Shown here piece after piece: positions 1 to 10,446 of a stretch of 64,000 nucleotides of DNA. Position 1 is the first letter of the stretch; each line of letters begins with the position of its first letter. The DNA comes from CAYMUL01 sp964393605 (lineage in GTDB: Bacteria > Bacteroidota > Ignavibacteria > Ignavibacteriales > Ignavibacteriaceae). The notes beneath the pieces are model-generated. The model was not told the DNA's origin. It made no database searches and saw only the letters and a list, made by a program, of their open reading frames with translations. The position numbers were made by a program, and so were the translations under genes. The DNA lies in contig CAYMUL010000005.1 in the NCBI GenBank assembly GCA_964393605.1, forward strand, positions 112,262 to 176,261, written 5' to 3'.

Positions 1-749
1 GCGATATTCCGGTTTCCTTTTCTTTCGCGAAACATCTGCTCGATATAAATTTATCGAGTATCGCCGCATCATATTTTATTCCTGAAATCGGAAGAGTTGC
101 GGCTGGAATTAAATACATAAATTACGGAACATTCACCGGCGCGGATGAATACGGCAACAAACTTTCCGATTACGGCGCGGGTGAACTTGCTTTCGTCGCC
201 GGCTACTCTAACAAACTCGATGAAAATTTTTTCTACGGCGCAAATATAAAATTTATTTATTCCGGGATTGCCGAATATAGCTCCACCGCGCTCGCATTTG
301 ACGCGGGTCTTCTCTACTCTTTCCCCTCCGAAAGAATTAATGTCGGCTTCCGTCTCGCAAATTTTGGAACACAGCTTTCTAAATATGTTTCTACGAGTGA
401 AGATTTACCTTTTGAGGTTTCTTTCGGAATTTCAAAAAAACTTTTACACATGCCGCTTCAATTTTTTGTGGACTTCCACAAACTGAATGAAAATTCGGAA
501 GAAAGTTTTTTTGGAAGATTTAAAACTTTTTCTGTCGGCGGTGAATTTACTTTAAGTAAAGTTGTAAAACTTCGTGTTGGTTATGATAATGAGAAAAGAA
601 GTGAACTTAAAGTCGGCTCCTTTGCAGGACTTGCAGGTTTCAATCTTGGACTTGGATTCCGCATCAGTGATTACGATGTGAACTACGCTTACTCATCGTG
701 GGGAGAGATTGGCGCAATTCATCGCTTCGGAGTAGCAACGGCTTTTTAA
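1..749 (+). CDS. porQ: PorQ-like outer-membrane protein, 3' part only
   Basis: The reading frame is open from the left edge (first full codon at base 3) to TAA at 749, so only the C-terminal 248 residues or so are present. The protein has alternating hydrophobic/polar strands and Gly/aromatic-rich turns typical of an outer-membrane beta-barrel, and ends in a hydrophobic strand finishing in Phe. Phrases such as AAGIKYINYGTF, NFGTQLSKY and VNYAYSSWGEIGAIHRFGVA resemble PorQ, the FadL-like barrel that works with PorU/PorV in the attachment complex of type IX secretion. This fits the many T9SS cargo proteins nearby. It could instead be another PorV/PorQ-family barrel; the missing N-terminus prevents a firm call. 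An internal ATG at 450 is unlikely to be the true start because the same frame continues upstream without a stop. Confidence 0.72.
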   Translation, partial: DIPVSFSFAKHLLDINLSSIAASYFIPEIGRVAAGIKYINYGTFTGADEYGNKLSDYGAGELAFVAGYSNKLDENFFYGANIKFIYSGIAEYSSTALAFDAGLLYSFPSERINVGFRLANFGTQLSKYVSTSEDLPFEVSFGISKKLLHMPLQFFVDFHKLNENSEESFFGRFKTFSVGGEFTLSKVVKLRVGYDNEKRSELKVGSFAGLAGFNLGLGFRISDYDVNYAYSSWGEIGAIHRFGVATAF

Positions 750-779
750 TGCTTTAGTACTTTTCAATTAACTTAATTT

Positions 780-850
780 CCAATTCTGGCAAAATATTTT
801 ATGCCGTCTCTAAATACTTGTCAAATAAGGCTAAAGCAACAGTAACGCAC
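780..850 (-). repeat. Partial copy of dispersed repeat B (one end only)
   Basis: The stretch starting CAATTCTGGCAAAATATTTT and continuing with ACTTGTCAAATAAGGCTAAAGCAAC matches, in reverse orientation, the right end of the repeats at 38255-38576 and 51079-51464. Only the terminal 70 bp or so is recognisable. Confidence 0.5.
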
Positions 851-879
851 ATTGAAGGGAACAGACTAAAATCTGTTCT

Positions 880-913
880 ACAAAATAAAAAAGGTCAAGC
901 ATTCGCCCGACCT
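880..913 (-). terminator. Rho-independent terminator of the TIGR03790/YCF48 array
   Basis: Read on the minus strand, the 9-bp stem AGGTCGGGC / GCTTGACCT (two G-T pairs, GAAT loop) is followed by TTTTTTATTTT. It lies about 30 bases past the stop of the last gene of the minus-strand array. Confidence 0.75.
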
Positions 914-943
914 AATTATCAATTATCAATTGTCCATTGTCAA

Positions 944-3900
944 TTATTTTATCACCATTAGTTTCTTCACCGCGCGGTAGTCGTTTACTACGAGTTCATA
1001 CAGATATACTCCGCTGGATAGTTTGCTCGCATCGAAATTGACAGTGTATCTGCCAACTTCTTTTTCTTCGTTCACAAGCGTTGTTACTGTTCGACCGAGA
1101 ATGTCATAAATTTTTAAGGATACTCGTCCGCTTTTTGGAATCTCGTAACGAATTGTCGTAACGGGGTTAAATGGGTTGGGGAAATTCTGCGCGAGTGCAT
1201 ACTCTTTTGGCAAATTGTCTGTTTCGTTGATTTTTATAAAACCATACTTTGCTTTTATTTCATTCAACTTGTTTCGATATTCAGCAAGCGATACGCCTTT
1301 GTATTTACCGGCTTTCTGCAAACCGCTATTGCCGATTAATAGAGATGTGGAAAGAATATTCAGCTCGGCGCAGTATGCTCGATAAGTAGCCGGATAATTC
1401 GCCACCAGCTCGTTATAATTATCAAGCGCCGTTTCGTAATCTTCTTCGGCTACATAACAGAAGTTGATCAATTGATCAACAACTTCGCGAACTTCATTTT
1501 CGGTAATCGAATTCAATTTACTCTCATAATATTCTCTTAGAATTCTGAAGTCGTCATTCGTACCGCCAAGCATTTTTTCAATTTGAAATAATTGAATGTA
1601 TGATTGTTGATCATCTGCGTTCAGATTCAACAATTGATGATAATAATTTTTTGCATCGTTGTATAGCGATTGCAGCATTGCGCCGTCTGCAAGCGCGGCA
1701 AGTAATTCCTCGCCGGTTAAATTCGAGCCATTGACCGGTGAAATTATTATCGTATCTATCACCGTGTTGCTGCCCGTGAGAAACAATTGCGTTGCCTGTC
1801 CTTCTAATGGAATGCATGGCTCGCTCAAGAACGGAATGTAGTCAAGTTGAATTTCTGCGCCGAACCTCCCGATAGGATCGTGCCCGTGATAACTGCGTGT
1901 GCCCCAATAGTTTCCAACGCCGTTTATCTGATATTCCCCGGTTTTACCGTCTATTAAAATTTCATGTCCGCAAGATAAACCATCGTGTCTGTCATCTGTT
2001 ATTTCGTTGCAGCCATCTTCAATCAGCAATTGACCGTTTTCAATTTTTATTTCTTCTCTTTCCGTCGCACAATTTTCAGTCCCGTTTTCTTTGATAATGT
2101 TATAGCCGTAAAGATTAGAGTAAAAATTATTTGCTGCGAGCGTTAAAAAGCTCCTGCTCATATCAATCTTCCCATCATACAGCCACACACCGAGTTTATT
2201 TTGTGTGATGTTGTTGCCATACATGCCGATATCCGAAGTCGAATTATTACTTAGAATTCCGGTTTGATAATTCGTAATGGTATTGTTGCGGAGTAATCCG
2301 TTACCTGAAAAATTATCAACTCCGATTCCAACGCTGCTTGAGGTTCCGGTTAAATTGTTTTTTATCAGGAAGTAATTATTAACATTGTTTAGTTGAATGC
2401 CGTTAAAACAATTTGTAACAGTGTTTTTAGTAAGTGAAAAATTATTACTATTGGTTATCTGGATTCCATATTCAAAACCCGAACAGCTATTATTACCTAT
2501 TCTTAGTTGTCCGCGATCAGCGCCGTTTATTGTAATGGCTGTGCCCCCGGCGCCGCTTCCATTGCTCAAAATTAGATTGAATAAGGTGATAGAACCGAGC
2601 GAAGCTTCCTGAGAGTTTAATAAAACCGGATACTCGCAGCTGATAACTGAATTTTCTAATGTGAACAAACTAACACTTAGAATTTCAGTTAGTCCTTCAC
2701 GTCTAGCAGTAGTTACGCCATATCCATAATCAGTGATCGTTAATTCGTTAATAATTACATCATATACACTCTCAACAATAATTGCATTTTGTTGTTCACT
2801 ATTTACCGTGCCTGTTATAGTGACATCCTCTATTTCGGCATAACAATTATTTCCAAGTAAAATTGCTGATGTATTCAGATTTGTGAAGGTGCAATTGGAA
2901 ATATCAATTCTTTTAGAAGGTGCAGTTGTTGACCATAATTCCAAGCCCGCATTGCCATTACTGAAATTGCAATTTGAAACTTCAACAGGCTTTGCCGGAT
3001 TGTTCATGGTTTGATTATTTGCCACAGACAGCCGCGCGCCATTAAATTCCGAATAAGTAAATATCAGCGAATCTGTGCCGCTTGCATTTACAGCTCCGCT
3101 TCCGGCGGATAAATAATAAATTTTTGAATTCTCGTTTGCGATAGAAATGAATTTGTCAGTTGTTTCGAGTTTCGAATTATTAGCAACCGTTAAACTGCAG
3201 CCGGGATTAACAGTTAAATTTTTGAAATTCAAAACTGCATTCCCCGATAGATTGCATAAACTGCCCGGCATGAATAAACCTGTATTTGAATTTATCCTGC
3301 AGCTGCCTCCTAAACTTAATGTAGAACCCGTATGAACAACTACATTGCCCGCAACATTCAACGTGCCATTATCCATTATGCTAAAATATGTTCCACCCAT
3401 TATTTCCATTGAGGGAACTGTTCCGGTTGCGTTTTCTTTTATGGTTAGATGACTATTAGTTCCGACTGATATCGAATTGTTAATTTCAAATCTTGATTTG
3501 CTTTTGAAAGTTAAGCTTACGCCGGAACCGATGACTATGTTCTCGGTTTCCAAATAACTTAAGCTGCCAAAATCAATAATTGAGTTATCCTGGATTACCA
3601 ACCCGCCTTGAACTATCAGCTGCGCATTTCTTTCGAATGAAACCGTTCCCGCAAGCGTGAGAGTAATGCCTGCCGGCACAACTATTTTATGCTTTATTGT
3701 TGTGGCGCTTAAAACGATGTTGGAACTTAGAGTATCTATTTGATAATTATAAATTCGTGTTAACGGGTCGCCAAGAACAATACGATTATCAGTTAAATTC
3801 GTCATACCGAGATATGCAGCCTCAATAAAAGTATAGCCTAAAAGATATGATGGCAGCATAATATCATTCTGGATAATAATTGAACCATTAGACCCATGAT

Positions 3901-5113
3901 TAACCTGTCCAACTCCTACTGTCCCACCCTTTCGAAAAAATTCCGGTATTTGCCCTTGTTCTGCACCTACTCTTCTTACCGGCGGATCAGTCCCTAAAGT
4001 ATTCACATTAAAGCTTTCACCTGTATTAAAAACAGAACCGGCTATATATATAAAATTTAGCTGGGTTTGAACATAATCGGGATTGAAATATAAACTACAT
4101 GCGTCAGAGTTGTTAGAACCATAAGTCGTGTGTCTCCCATTTGAACTGTAAGACATTACCGGTTTATTATGACTAGTATAAATATCTTCGTCAGTTTTAA
4201 TGAATTTATTATTAACGCCTAAATCATTAAAAATATTTTCCGTGGTTGTTTGTTTTAAAATTTCGCTGCCTCCGAGGCACGGTGTAGGATCGGCATCAAT
4301 AAACCAATCATAGCCTGATGAATTAATAGCCGCTATTGAACTGTCAATCATATTCTTTACATCAATAAGACTCATCCCGTCCAGGTGAGTTATAAGGTAT
4401 GAAAGAGTTATGTCCCTATTAAAATGGCTGTTATGCTTTGAATAAAAATTCGGCTTGAAATTATGAGACATAGTAAAATCCGGATCTGCATTATAATATG
4501 GATTTTCTATAGTAAATGTGCCAACACAGTTTCCCCCTACTACTCCTTCTTCATTTAAATAGCTCATCAGATGATAGGGATCATTAATATCCTCACCTAA
4601 AAAGCAGAGCAAGGCATCTACCGGTACATTGTGATTGCAGCTACCACCATGATCCGGAGTTGTTAAAATTCTAAATGGTACTCCTTTGCATAAAACTATG
4701 AATTTAATAGTATTTGTTAATGGTTCTCCATTTACAATTGTTGTTCTTAAATGATATGCAATCGGTTCTGCAATTCTCTCAATAAAATACCGCCAGGAGT
4801 GGCGGTTAATCGGGTTGTATGAAAGCTGTTGGTCTGCAATTATTTCTCCATCTTGGTGGATTTCTATTTGGTGGTAGGTTTGTGAAATAGGATCATAAAT
4901 ATCATCATTCACGAGGTTAGTCAAAGCGACAACATTAGTCGAAGGAATATTCCGAGCATTCTGATAATAATCCTTTATGTCAATTGAAGTTTGATCAAGA
5001 GAATCATAAACTACTAAAACATTCTCCGGTCCAGGAATGTTCATATAATTTTGCGCATCTGCTATAGTGGAGCAGAGAAAAAAGAGAAAACAAGAAACGT
5101 AAAAATGTTTCAT
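944..5113 (-). CDS. Full-length TIGR03790-type secreted protein with beta-helix, TPR-like segment and T9SS sorting domain
   Basis: A 1389-residue exported protein. Residues 1-20 form a signal peptide ending in IADAQ. Residues 25-470 match the TIGR03790 family (function unknown), starting with PGPENVLVVYD and YYQNARNIPSTNVV. Residues 480-1080 are rich in Asn/Gly/Ile repeats of the parallel beta-helix kind (GNNSCSGFEYGIQIT, NNTITNYQTGI). Residues 1150-1290 are helical and TPR-like. The last 85 residues are a T9SS type A sorting domain (QNFPNPFNPVTTIRYEIP, YDILGRTV, SGVYLYEL, KKLMVIK). It is the last gene of the minus-strand array, 11 bases after the YCF48 gene at 5125-7617, and the only complete TIGR03790 member of four. 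It is inferred to be carried across the outer membrane by T9SS. Its substrate is unknown. Confidence 0.85.
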   Translation of the reverse strand: MKHFYVSCFLFFLCSTIADAQNYMNIPGPENVLVVYDSLDQTSIDIKDYYQNARNIPSTNVVALTNLVNDDIYDPISQTYHQIEIHQDGEIIADQQLSYNPINRHSWRYFIERIAEPIAYHLRTTIVNGEPLTNTIKFIVLCKGVPFRILTTPDHGGSCNHNVPVDALLCFLGEDINDPYHLMSYLNEEGVVGGNCVGTFTIENPYYNADPDFTMSHNFKPNFYSKHNSHFNRDITLSYLITHLDGMSLIDVKNMIDSSIAAINSSGYDWFIDADPTPCLGGSEILKQTTTENIFNDLGVNNKFIKTDEDIYTSHNKPVMSYSSNGRHTTYGSNNSDACSLYFNPDYVQTQLNFIYIAGSVFNTGESFNVNTLGTDPPVRRVGAEQGQIPEFFRKGGTVGVGQVNHGSNGSIIIQNDIMLPSYLLGYTFIEAAYLGMTNLTDNRIVLGDPLTRIYNYQIDTLSSNIVLSATTIKHKIVVPAGITLTLAGTVSFERNAQLIVQGGLVIQDNSIIDFGSLSYLETENIVIGSGVSLTFKSKSRFEINNSISVGTNSHLTIKENATGTVPSMEIMGGTYFSIMDNGTLNVAGNVVVHTGSTLSLGGSCRINSNTGLFMPGSLCNLSGNAVLNFKNLTVNPGCSLTVANNSKLETTDKFISIANENSKIYYLSAGSGAVNASGTDSLIFTYSEFNGARLSVANNQTMNNPAKPVEVSNCNFSNGNAGLELWSTTAPSKRIDISNCTFTNLNTSAILLGNNCYAEIEDVTITGTVNSEQQNAIIVESVYDVIINELTITDYGYGVTTARREGLTEILSVSLFTLENSVISCEYPVLLNSQEASLGSITLFNLILSNGSGAGGTAITINGADRGQLRIGNNSCSGFEYGIQITNSNNFSLTKNTVTNCFNGIQLNNVNNYFLIKNNLTGTSSSVGIGVDNFSGNGLLRNNTITNYQTGILSNNSTSDIGMYGNNITQNKLGVWLYDGKIDMSRSFLTLAANNFYSNLYGYNIIKENGTENCATEREEIKIENGQLLIEDGCNEITDDRHDGLSCGHEILIDGKTGEYQINGVGNYWGTRSYHGHDPIGRFGAEIQLDYIPFLSEPCIPLEGQATQLFLTGSNTVIDTIIISPVNGSNLTGEELLAALADGAMLQSLYNDAKNYYHQLLNLNADDQQSYIQLFQIEKMLGGTNDDFRILREYYESKLNSITENEVREVVDQLINFCYVAEEDYETALDNYNELVANYPATYRAYCAELNILSTSLLIGNSGLQKAGKYKGVSLAEYRNKLNEIKAKYGFIKINETDNLPKEYALAQNFPNPFNPVTTIRYEIPKSGRVSLKIYDILGRTVTTLVNEEKEVGRYTVNFDASKLSSGVYLYELVVNDYRAVKKLMVIK

Positions 5114-5124
5114 AGATTCTTCCT

Positions 5125-7617
5125 TTATTTTATTATTGTGATTTTATTAACGGCATTAAAGCCGCTGTTTGTTGTCATCTTTATGAAATAAATGCCTGAA
5201 GGCAATGAAGCTGATGGAAATATTTCTCTATGATAACCTGCTGGTTTTTCTTCATTAATTATCTCAATAACTTTTTCCCCAAGTAAATTAAAAAGTGAAA
5301 TATTTACTAAGCTCTGATTTGCAACATGATAAGATATTATTGTGCTGGAATTAAATGGGTTGGGATAGCCATTATAAAACTGAAAGGATTTATTTTCTAT
5401 ATCAGAAATAATTTCTATAACATTTGAATAACTGTAAATTCCATCATAATCGATTTGTTTTAATCTATAAAACTGTTTCCCATACTTAATATTATAATCT
5501 TTAAAGTAATATTGGTTTATCTCGGTACTTGTTCCTTTACCAGGTACAAACCCAATTTCATGCCAGTCAAAATTATTTGATGAATGTTCGATAACAAAAC
5601 CATAATTATTTAATTCGCTTGCTGTAACCCATGACAAAAAAAATATTTTATTTTCAAATCTCCCACTAAACAAAAGAAGTTCAACAGGAATGTAAGTGGT
5701 GTCTAAGTATTTAATAATTAATCCAGTACTCCCTACTGCATAGCCAATTTTATTCGTGAGAGCATAAAAATTGACCATGCCTGAAGGTATATCTTCTGTA
5801 ATGTCTGACCAACTAAAGCCATAATTATTTGTTATATAATATTTAGAAAAGCCAATAATCATCCAATGTACTAGATCCGGAAAATTTCTGAACTTTCGAG
5901 CACCAACAACTTCGGGAATCGCTAGCCAGTCCAATCCTCTATTAGTTGTTTTAAATAAAGAATTATTAAATGAAGAATACTTAGATATCCATCCCGTATC
6001 AATGTCAAAAAAATAAACATCATCTAAAGAAGTGACTGGTGTATTAGTTTGTTGAAGCCAAATAGAACCACCATTAGTTGTTTTCCAAATATAACTACCA
6101 GTAGCCCATCCATCCACCTCATCAACAAAATAAATACTTGTAAAATTGCTTGCGGTTTGCTGAACAGCCCAGTTTTCTCCCTTATCTGTTGTTTTCAAAA
6201 TACGGTTATCGATGGACCAGCCAACTGAATCATTTATAAAAAATATTTTAGTTCCTCCTCCATTTATCGTATACCATGTTTCACCGCCGTCGGTTGTTTT
6301 ATATTTACCCGCTATAAACCCGGTTAAGCTATCAAGAAAAAGTAAATTAGCGCCCCTCGGAGAATCCTCAATTTTTTGGAAGTTGATTCCACCGGTTTCT
6401 GTTTTATAAACTCCCCCTTCATTTAAATCACCGCTTATTACAAAACCTTTCATCTCATTTATAAAAAATACATCGCTTAGGTTTACATTTAAAAAAATCT
6501 TTCTCCAGTTCTCGCTCCCCTCTATTCTTTTATAAATATTCAATCCGTTGCCGCCGGCATAACCGATATTTTCTATCATGTCTAAATGCCAATCGCCGCC
6601 ACCGCCGCCAACGAATGCCCAGTTCTGTCCCCGGTTGGTTGTTTTATAAATACCTTTATTAACATTTATAGTAAAGCCGGTATCTATACTTACAAATTCT
6701 ATCCAATTAGCATCAGTATAAGTGGGTATATCATCATTCATTATCCATGTGGCGCCGCCGTCGCTGCTGTAAACATTCTTTCCCCCTTCATATTGTATTT
6801 CAAGCCTTCTTTCTCCGGCGGCAACAATATGCAGGCTATCAATAATATCTATTGTGTATAAAGTTCTATCATCTCCGGCTTGCAACTGCGCCCAATTAAC
6901 TCCGCCGTCTGTTGTCTTTAATATTTTACCGCCGCCGCAGGCAATCATCCCATAATTTTCATTAAGAAAACTTGGTGACCAATAGTGCTGGTTTAACCCG
7001 GCTGCAACACTTTGCCATGTTATGCCGCCGTCTGCTGTTTTTAGCAAAGTGTTATATAATCCGCATATCCATCCAATAGTATCATTTACCATCTGCACTC
7101 CCCAAAGATCAATTCCGGTTCCAACTCCACTTGTTACTTGCGCAAAGTTTTCTCCGCCGTCTGTAGAGCGGAGTATTATTCCGTCATAACCGGTGGCGAT
7201 TACTATTTGGCTATTGTAAGAATGTACTTTCAGCAAAAGATTAGTAACGGGAGTTTCAGCTATTGTCCAGTCTTCACCTCCGTTTGTGGTTTTGATAATT
7301 GCCCCGCTTGCTCCAACAGCCCAACCGGTATCCTTATCAACAAAGTGCAGCCCAATGTAATCCACTCTCGGCACTTTCGGGTTTAGTTCCGTCCACACGC
7401 CCGTGCCTTCAAGAGGAAATAAACTTCTTTTTATTTCTTCAAGGTTTTCTCCGGCGTATTTTTCATCGTAGCTCTGATAGCCGCTCTGCAGCTCTATTCC
7501 GCGCCGGTATTGGACGGGGAGTTCCTCCGCTTCGCTTTTTTTTGTTTGGCTGTATGTTTCGCAGGGATGAAGAGTACCGATTGTTATAACGATTAAGATA
7601 ACTTTCAATGCGTTCAT
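5125..7617 (-). CDS. YCF48/BNR-propeller T9SS protein, array copy 1
   Basis: An 830-residue exported protein. After an N-terminal signal (ends near TYSQ) comes the block YRRGIELQSGYQSYDEKYAG and WTELNPKVPRVDY, shared by all four array copies. Residues 90-640 contain many repeats of the form DTGWAVG-x-GxIxKTTNGGxxW, the signature of YCF48/BNR beta-propellers (photosystem assembly/sialidase-like fold). A segment ELNNYGFVIEHSSNNFDWHE with YRLKQIDYDG precedes the T9SS type A domain (GYPNPFNSSTIISYH, NKITIIK). It probably sits on the cell surface or is released; ligand unknown. The start ATG is conserved in position with copies 2 and 3. It is translated just ahead of the full-length TIGR03790 gene, so the two may work as a pair. 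Confidence 0.85.
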   Translation of the reverse strand: MNALKVILIVITIGTLHPCETYSQTKKSEAEELPVQYRRGIELQSGYQSYDEKYAGENLEEIKRSLFPLEGTGVWTELNPKVPRVDYIGLHFVDKDTGWAVGASGAIIKTTNGGEDWTIAETPVTNLLLKVHSYNSQIVIATGYDGIILRSTDGGENFAQVTSGVGTGIDLWGVQMVNDTIGWICGLYNTLLKTADGGITWQSVAAGLNQHYWSPSFLNENYGMIACGGGKILKTTDGGVNWAQLQAGDDRTLYTIDIIDSLHIVAAGERRLEIQYEGGKNVYSSDGGATWIMNDDIPTYTDANWIEFVSIDTGFTINVNKGIYKTTNRGQNWAFVGGGGGDWHLDMIENIGYAGGNGLNIYKRIEGSENWRKIFLNVNLSDVFFINEMKGFVISGDLNEGGVYKTETGGINFQKIEDSPRGANLLFLDSLTGFIAGKYKTTDGGETWYTINGGGTKIFFINDSVGWSIDNRILKTTDKGENWAVQQTASNFTSIYFVDEVDGWATGSYIWKTTNGGSIWLQQTNTPVTSLDDVYFFDIDTGWISKYSSFNNSLFKTTNRGLDWLAIPEVVGARKFRNFPDLVHWMIIGFSKYYITNNYGFSWSDITEDIPSGMVNFYALTNKIGYAVGSTGLIIKYLDTTYIPVELLLFSGRFENKIFFLSWVTASELNNYGFVIEHSSNNFDWHEIGFVPGKGTSTEINQYYFKDYNIKYGKQFYRLKQIDYDGIYSYSNVIEIISDIENKSFQFYNGYPNPFNSSTIISYHVANQSLVNISLFNLLGEKVIEIINEEKPAGYHREIFPSASLPSGIYFIKMTTNSGFNAVNKITIIK

Positions 7618-7688
7618 TTTGTTTCTCGTTTTTTATTCTCACTTCAAGTTAAATATTTTTTTTCACATGTGAAATTTTCTAATTCCGC

Positions 7689-7910
7689 TCAAGAGAAGCT
7701 CTCTTCCGTTAAATCATCCAGCCTCGCCACATTCGCCCCCGGTATGCCGCGGGCTTGTTGGTAGTATGTCTTAACTGAGTCGGAAATTCCTGAATTTGAA
7801 TTGTAAACTACGAGAACATTTTGTGGTCCAGGAATGTTCGCGTTAGTTTGTCCATCTGCAATCGTATTGCAGAGAATGAAGAGAAACATAATTGAAAAAT
7901 AATGCTTCAT
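7689..7910 (-). pseudogene. Truncated TIGR03790 gene, array unit 1 (73 codons)
   Basis: It encodes only a signal peptide and the first 50 residues of a TIGR03790 domain (NIPGPQNVLVVYNS, YYQQARGIPGANVARLDDLTEESFS), where the full-length relative at 944-5113 has 1389. It stops at TGA where the sister copies have TGC (Cys); past that stop the frame still reads AELENF as in the other two, so this copy has gained a further nonsense change. It starts 14 bases after the YCF48 gene at 7925-10399. It is probably a remnant, but with an intact signal peptide it could still yield a small secreted peptide. Confidence 0.7.
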
Positions 7911-7924
7911 GGTTTTCTCCTGAT

Positions 7925-10399
7925 TTATTTTATGATTGATAATTTTTTGACGGAAGTATAACCACTTCCGGTTATCATTTTATAAAAATAAACTCCTGAT
8001 GCAAGATTATTTGCATTAAAAGTTATAGTATAAAATCCTGTTTGTTTTTCTTCATTTACCAAGTCTGTTATTTTATCGCCTAAAATTGAGTACAATGAAA
8101 TTTTTACCATATCATTTTGTGGTATTGTGTATTTGATATTTGTTTTAGGATTAAAAGGGTTTGGATAGTTCTGGAAAAGTTCAAAATTAATAGGGAGATT
8201 TTCATAATAAACAGACACCGCTTCAGAATAAGTAAATGATCCATCGAAATCTATTTGTTTAAGCCGGTAATTACTTTCTCCATTAAAAACCTGCCTGTCT
8301 ATAAAGCTGTAGTTATTTATTTCTGTAGTTGTACCGTTCCCATTAACAAATCCAATAGTTGCCCAATTCATTTTATCATAAGATTTTTCTATGTAAAACC
8401 CCTGATTATTTAATTCACTTGCAGTTGCCCAAAATAAAATGATTCTATTGCTGTCTGTTTTTGCTTCAAAAGATATTAACTCAACAGGCACGTACGATGT
8501 ATCATCATACCTTAATATCAAGCCAAAGCTGCCTACTGCATAACCAAGCTTATCAGTAACCGCTCCAAAGCTGCCGAAACCAGTTGGTACATCATCCGTA
8601 ATATCTATAAATGTATTCCCGCCATCTTCTGTAATATATCGCCTGCTGCCATTTATCAGCCAATGAAGCGGATCAGGAAAAAAGTGAAATCCAAACGATC
8701 CTTGAATTTCTGGTATTGTATTCCAGCTAGATCCTCCATTCGTAGTTTTATAAAAGTTTTGGATTTTAGTAATCCAGCCAGTGTCGTTATTTGCGAAGTA
8801 AACATCATACGTATTCCAGATGTTTGTATTAGTTTGCTCAATCCAAATAATTCCGCCATCAGTTGTTTTCTGAGGTCGTCCTCCAGAGGTCCATCCATAC
8901 AAAGAATCAACAAAATAAATACTTGAAAATCCAAGTGTAGGATGTGTAAACTGAACAAACCAATTCTCTCCCCCGTCAGTAGTTTTATAAATATTGCTTC
9001 CTCCAGTTGCCCAGCCAATTAAAGGATTTATAAAAAAGATTTTAGTTGCTCCACCCGCACCATTTGTTGCATACCAATTTTCTCCGCTATTAGTTGTTTT
9101 ATAAATTGTGCTGCTACCTGAAAATCCTGTTAGACTATCCAAAAATAAAATATCATAATTCCACTCCGGGCTGTTTTCTATCATCTCGTAAGTAATTCCT
9201 CCATCTTCTGTCTTGTATAGTTTTTCGCCAAGTGCTGCACTAGCAAAAAAGCCTTTCATCTCATTTATAAAAAATACATCGCTCCAATTTTTATTAAGAA
9301 ATAAATTATAACCTGCATTAAATCCATCTTCTGTTTTTGTTACTTTTAATTCCGCACCTACGCCATAACCAATATTTTCATCCAGAAGCTCAAATTGCCA
9401 TTCGCCAATTCTATTAAATCCTGCTAAAGACCAGCTCTGCCCCCTATTTGTTGTTTTATACAAACTTATTGATGATTCCACAACTGCATATCCTATGTCG
9501 TAGTTTATGAACTGTAACCAATTTATTGATTGTGAGGTTAATTGTGTGTTCTCAACCCAGCTTATTCCTCCATCGCTGCTGTAAACATTCTTTCCAACAT
9601 TTCCTGCTGCTGCTATGTGTAAGCTGTCTATCATATCTATTGTGTATAAATCCTGTGTATTGCCTGCCTGGTGCTGTGTAAAGCTCTGCCCGCCGTTTGT
9701 TGTCTTCAATACTCTTCCCTGGCTGCAGGCAATCATAAAATAATCTTCAGTCAAGAAATCAAACTGCCAGTAGTGATAATTAAACCCCGGAACAACCGGC
9801 TGCCAGGTTAAGCCCGCATCTGTGGTTTTAAGCAAAGTCTGGTTTCTTCCGCATATCCAGCCAAGTGTATCATTCAGCATCTTAACTCCCCAGAGTTCCT
9901 GAGTTGTTATGCCTGTTAATAATGTAAAACTTTCTCCACCGTCAGATGAGCGGAGCATTGTACCATTATGCCCGACTACCATAACAACCTGTCCGTTATA
10001 GCTGTGCACTTTAAGTAAAATTTCACCAGTGGGAGTTTCAAGGGTTTGCCAGTTTTGTCCTCCGTTAGTTGTTTTTATTGCAGCACCCCACAAGCCAACT
10101 GCCCAGCCGGTATCGGGATTTATAAAATCAACTCCTACATAATCCACTCTCGGCACTTTGGGGTTTAGTTCTGTCCATACGCCCGTGCCTTCAAGCGGAA
10201 ACAAACTTCTTTTTATTTCTTCAAGGTTTTCTCCGGAGTATTTTTCTTTATAGGTTTGATAGCCGCGTTGCAACTCTATTCCGCGCCGGTATTGGACGGG
10301 AAGTTCTTCCGCTTCACTTTTTTTTGTTTGGCTGTATGTTTCGCCGGGATGAAGCGTAACGATTGCTATAACGATTCCGATGACTTTCAATGCGTTCAT
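7925..10399 (-). CDS. YCF48/BNR-propeller T9SS protein, array copy 2
   Basis: 824 residues with the same plan as copy 1: signal peptide, the YRRGIELQRGYQTYKEKY block, WTELNPKVPRVDYVGVDFIN, then propeller repeats with TTNGGxNW and DTGWAVG/LGWICG cores to about residue 640. A linker VPVELISFEAKTDSNRIILF, then ELNNQGFYIEKSYDKMNWAT, leads to the T9SS type A domain (QNYPNPFNPKTNIKYTIP, KKLSIIK). The C-terminal third is most like copy 4 (13512-16112), while the first 100 codons are nearly identical in DNA to copies 1 and 3. That mosaic pattern points to recombination or gene conversion within the array. The ligand cannot be read from the sequence. Confidence 0.85.
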   Translation of the reverse strand: MNALKVIGIVIAIVTLHPGETYSQTKKSEAEELPVQYRRGIELQRGYQTYKEKYSGENLEEIKRSLFPLEGTGVWTELNPKVPRVDYVGVDFINPDTGWAVGLWGAAIKTTNGGQNWQTLETPTGEILLKVHSYNGQVVMVVGHNGTMLRSSDGGESFTLLTGITTQELWGVKMLNDTLGWICGRNQTLLKTTDAGLTWQPVVPGFNYHYWQFDFLTEDYFMIACSQGRVLKTTNGGQSFTQHQAGNTQDLYTIDMIDSLHIAAAGNVGKNVYSSDGGISWVENTQLTSQSINWLQFINYDIGYAVVESSISLYKTTNRGQSWSLAGFNRIGEWQFELLDENIGYGVGAELKVTKTEDGFNAGYNLFLNKNWSDVFFINEMKGFFASAALGEKLYKTEDGGITYEMIENSPEWNYDILFLDSLTGFSGSSTIYKTTNSGENWYATNGAGGATKIFFINPLIGWATGGSNIYKTTDGGENWFVQFTHPTLGFSSIYFVDSLYGWTSGGRPQKTTDGGIIWIEQTNTNIWNTYDVYFANNDTGWITKIQNFYKTTNGGSSWNTIPEIQGSFGFHFFPDPLHWLINGSRRYITEDGGNTFIDITDDVPTGFGSFGAVTDKLGYAVGSFGLILRYDDTSYVPVELISFEAKTDSNRIILFWATASELNNQGFYIEKSYDKMNWATIGFVNGNGTTTEINNYSFIDRQVFNGESNYRLKQIDFDGSFTYSEAVSVYYENLPINFELFQNYPNPFNPKTNIKYTIPQNDMVKISLYSILGDKITDLVNEEKQTGFYTITFNANNLASGVYFYKMITGSGYTSVKKLSIIK

Positions 10400-10446
10400 T
10401 TTGTTTCTCGTTTTTTATTCTCACTCCAAGTTAAACATTTTTTTTC

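Noticed and set aside
8656..9018. 120-codon minus-strand frame inside propeller copy 2
   Set aside because: It overlaps a well-supported gene in another frame and its product matches no propeller or export pattern.
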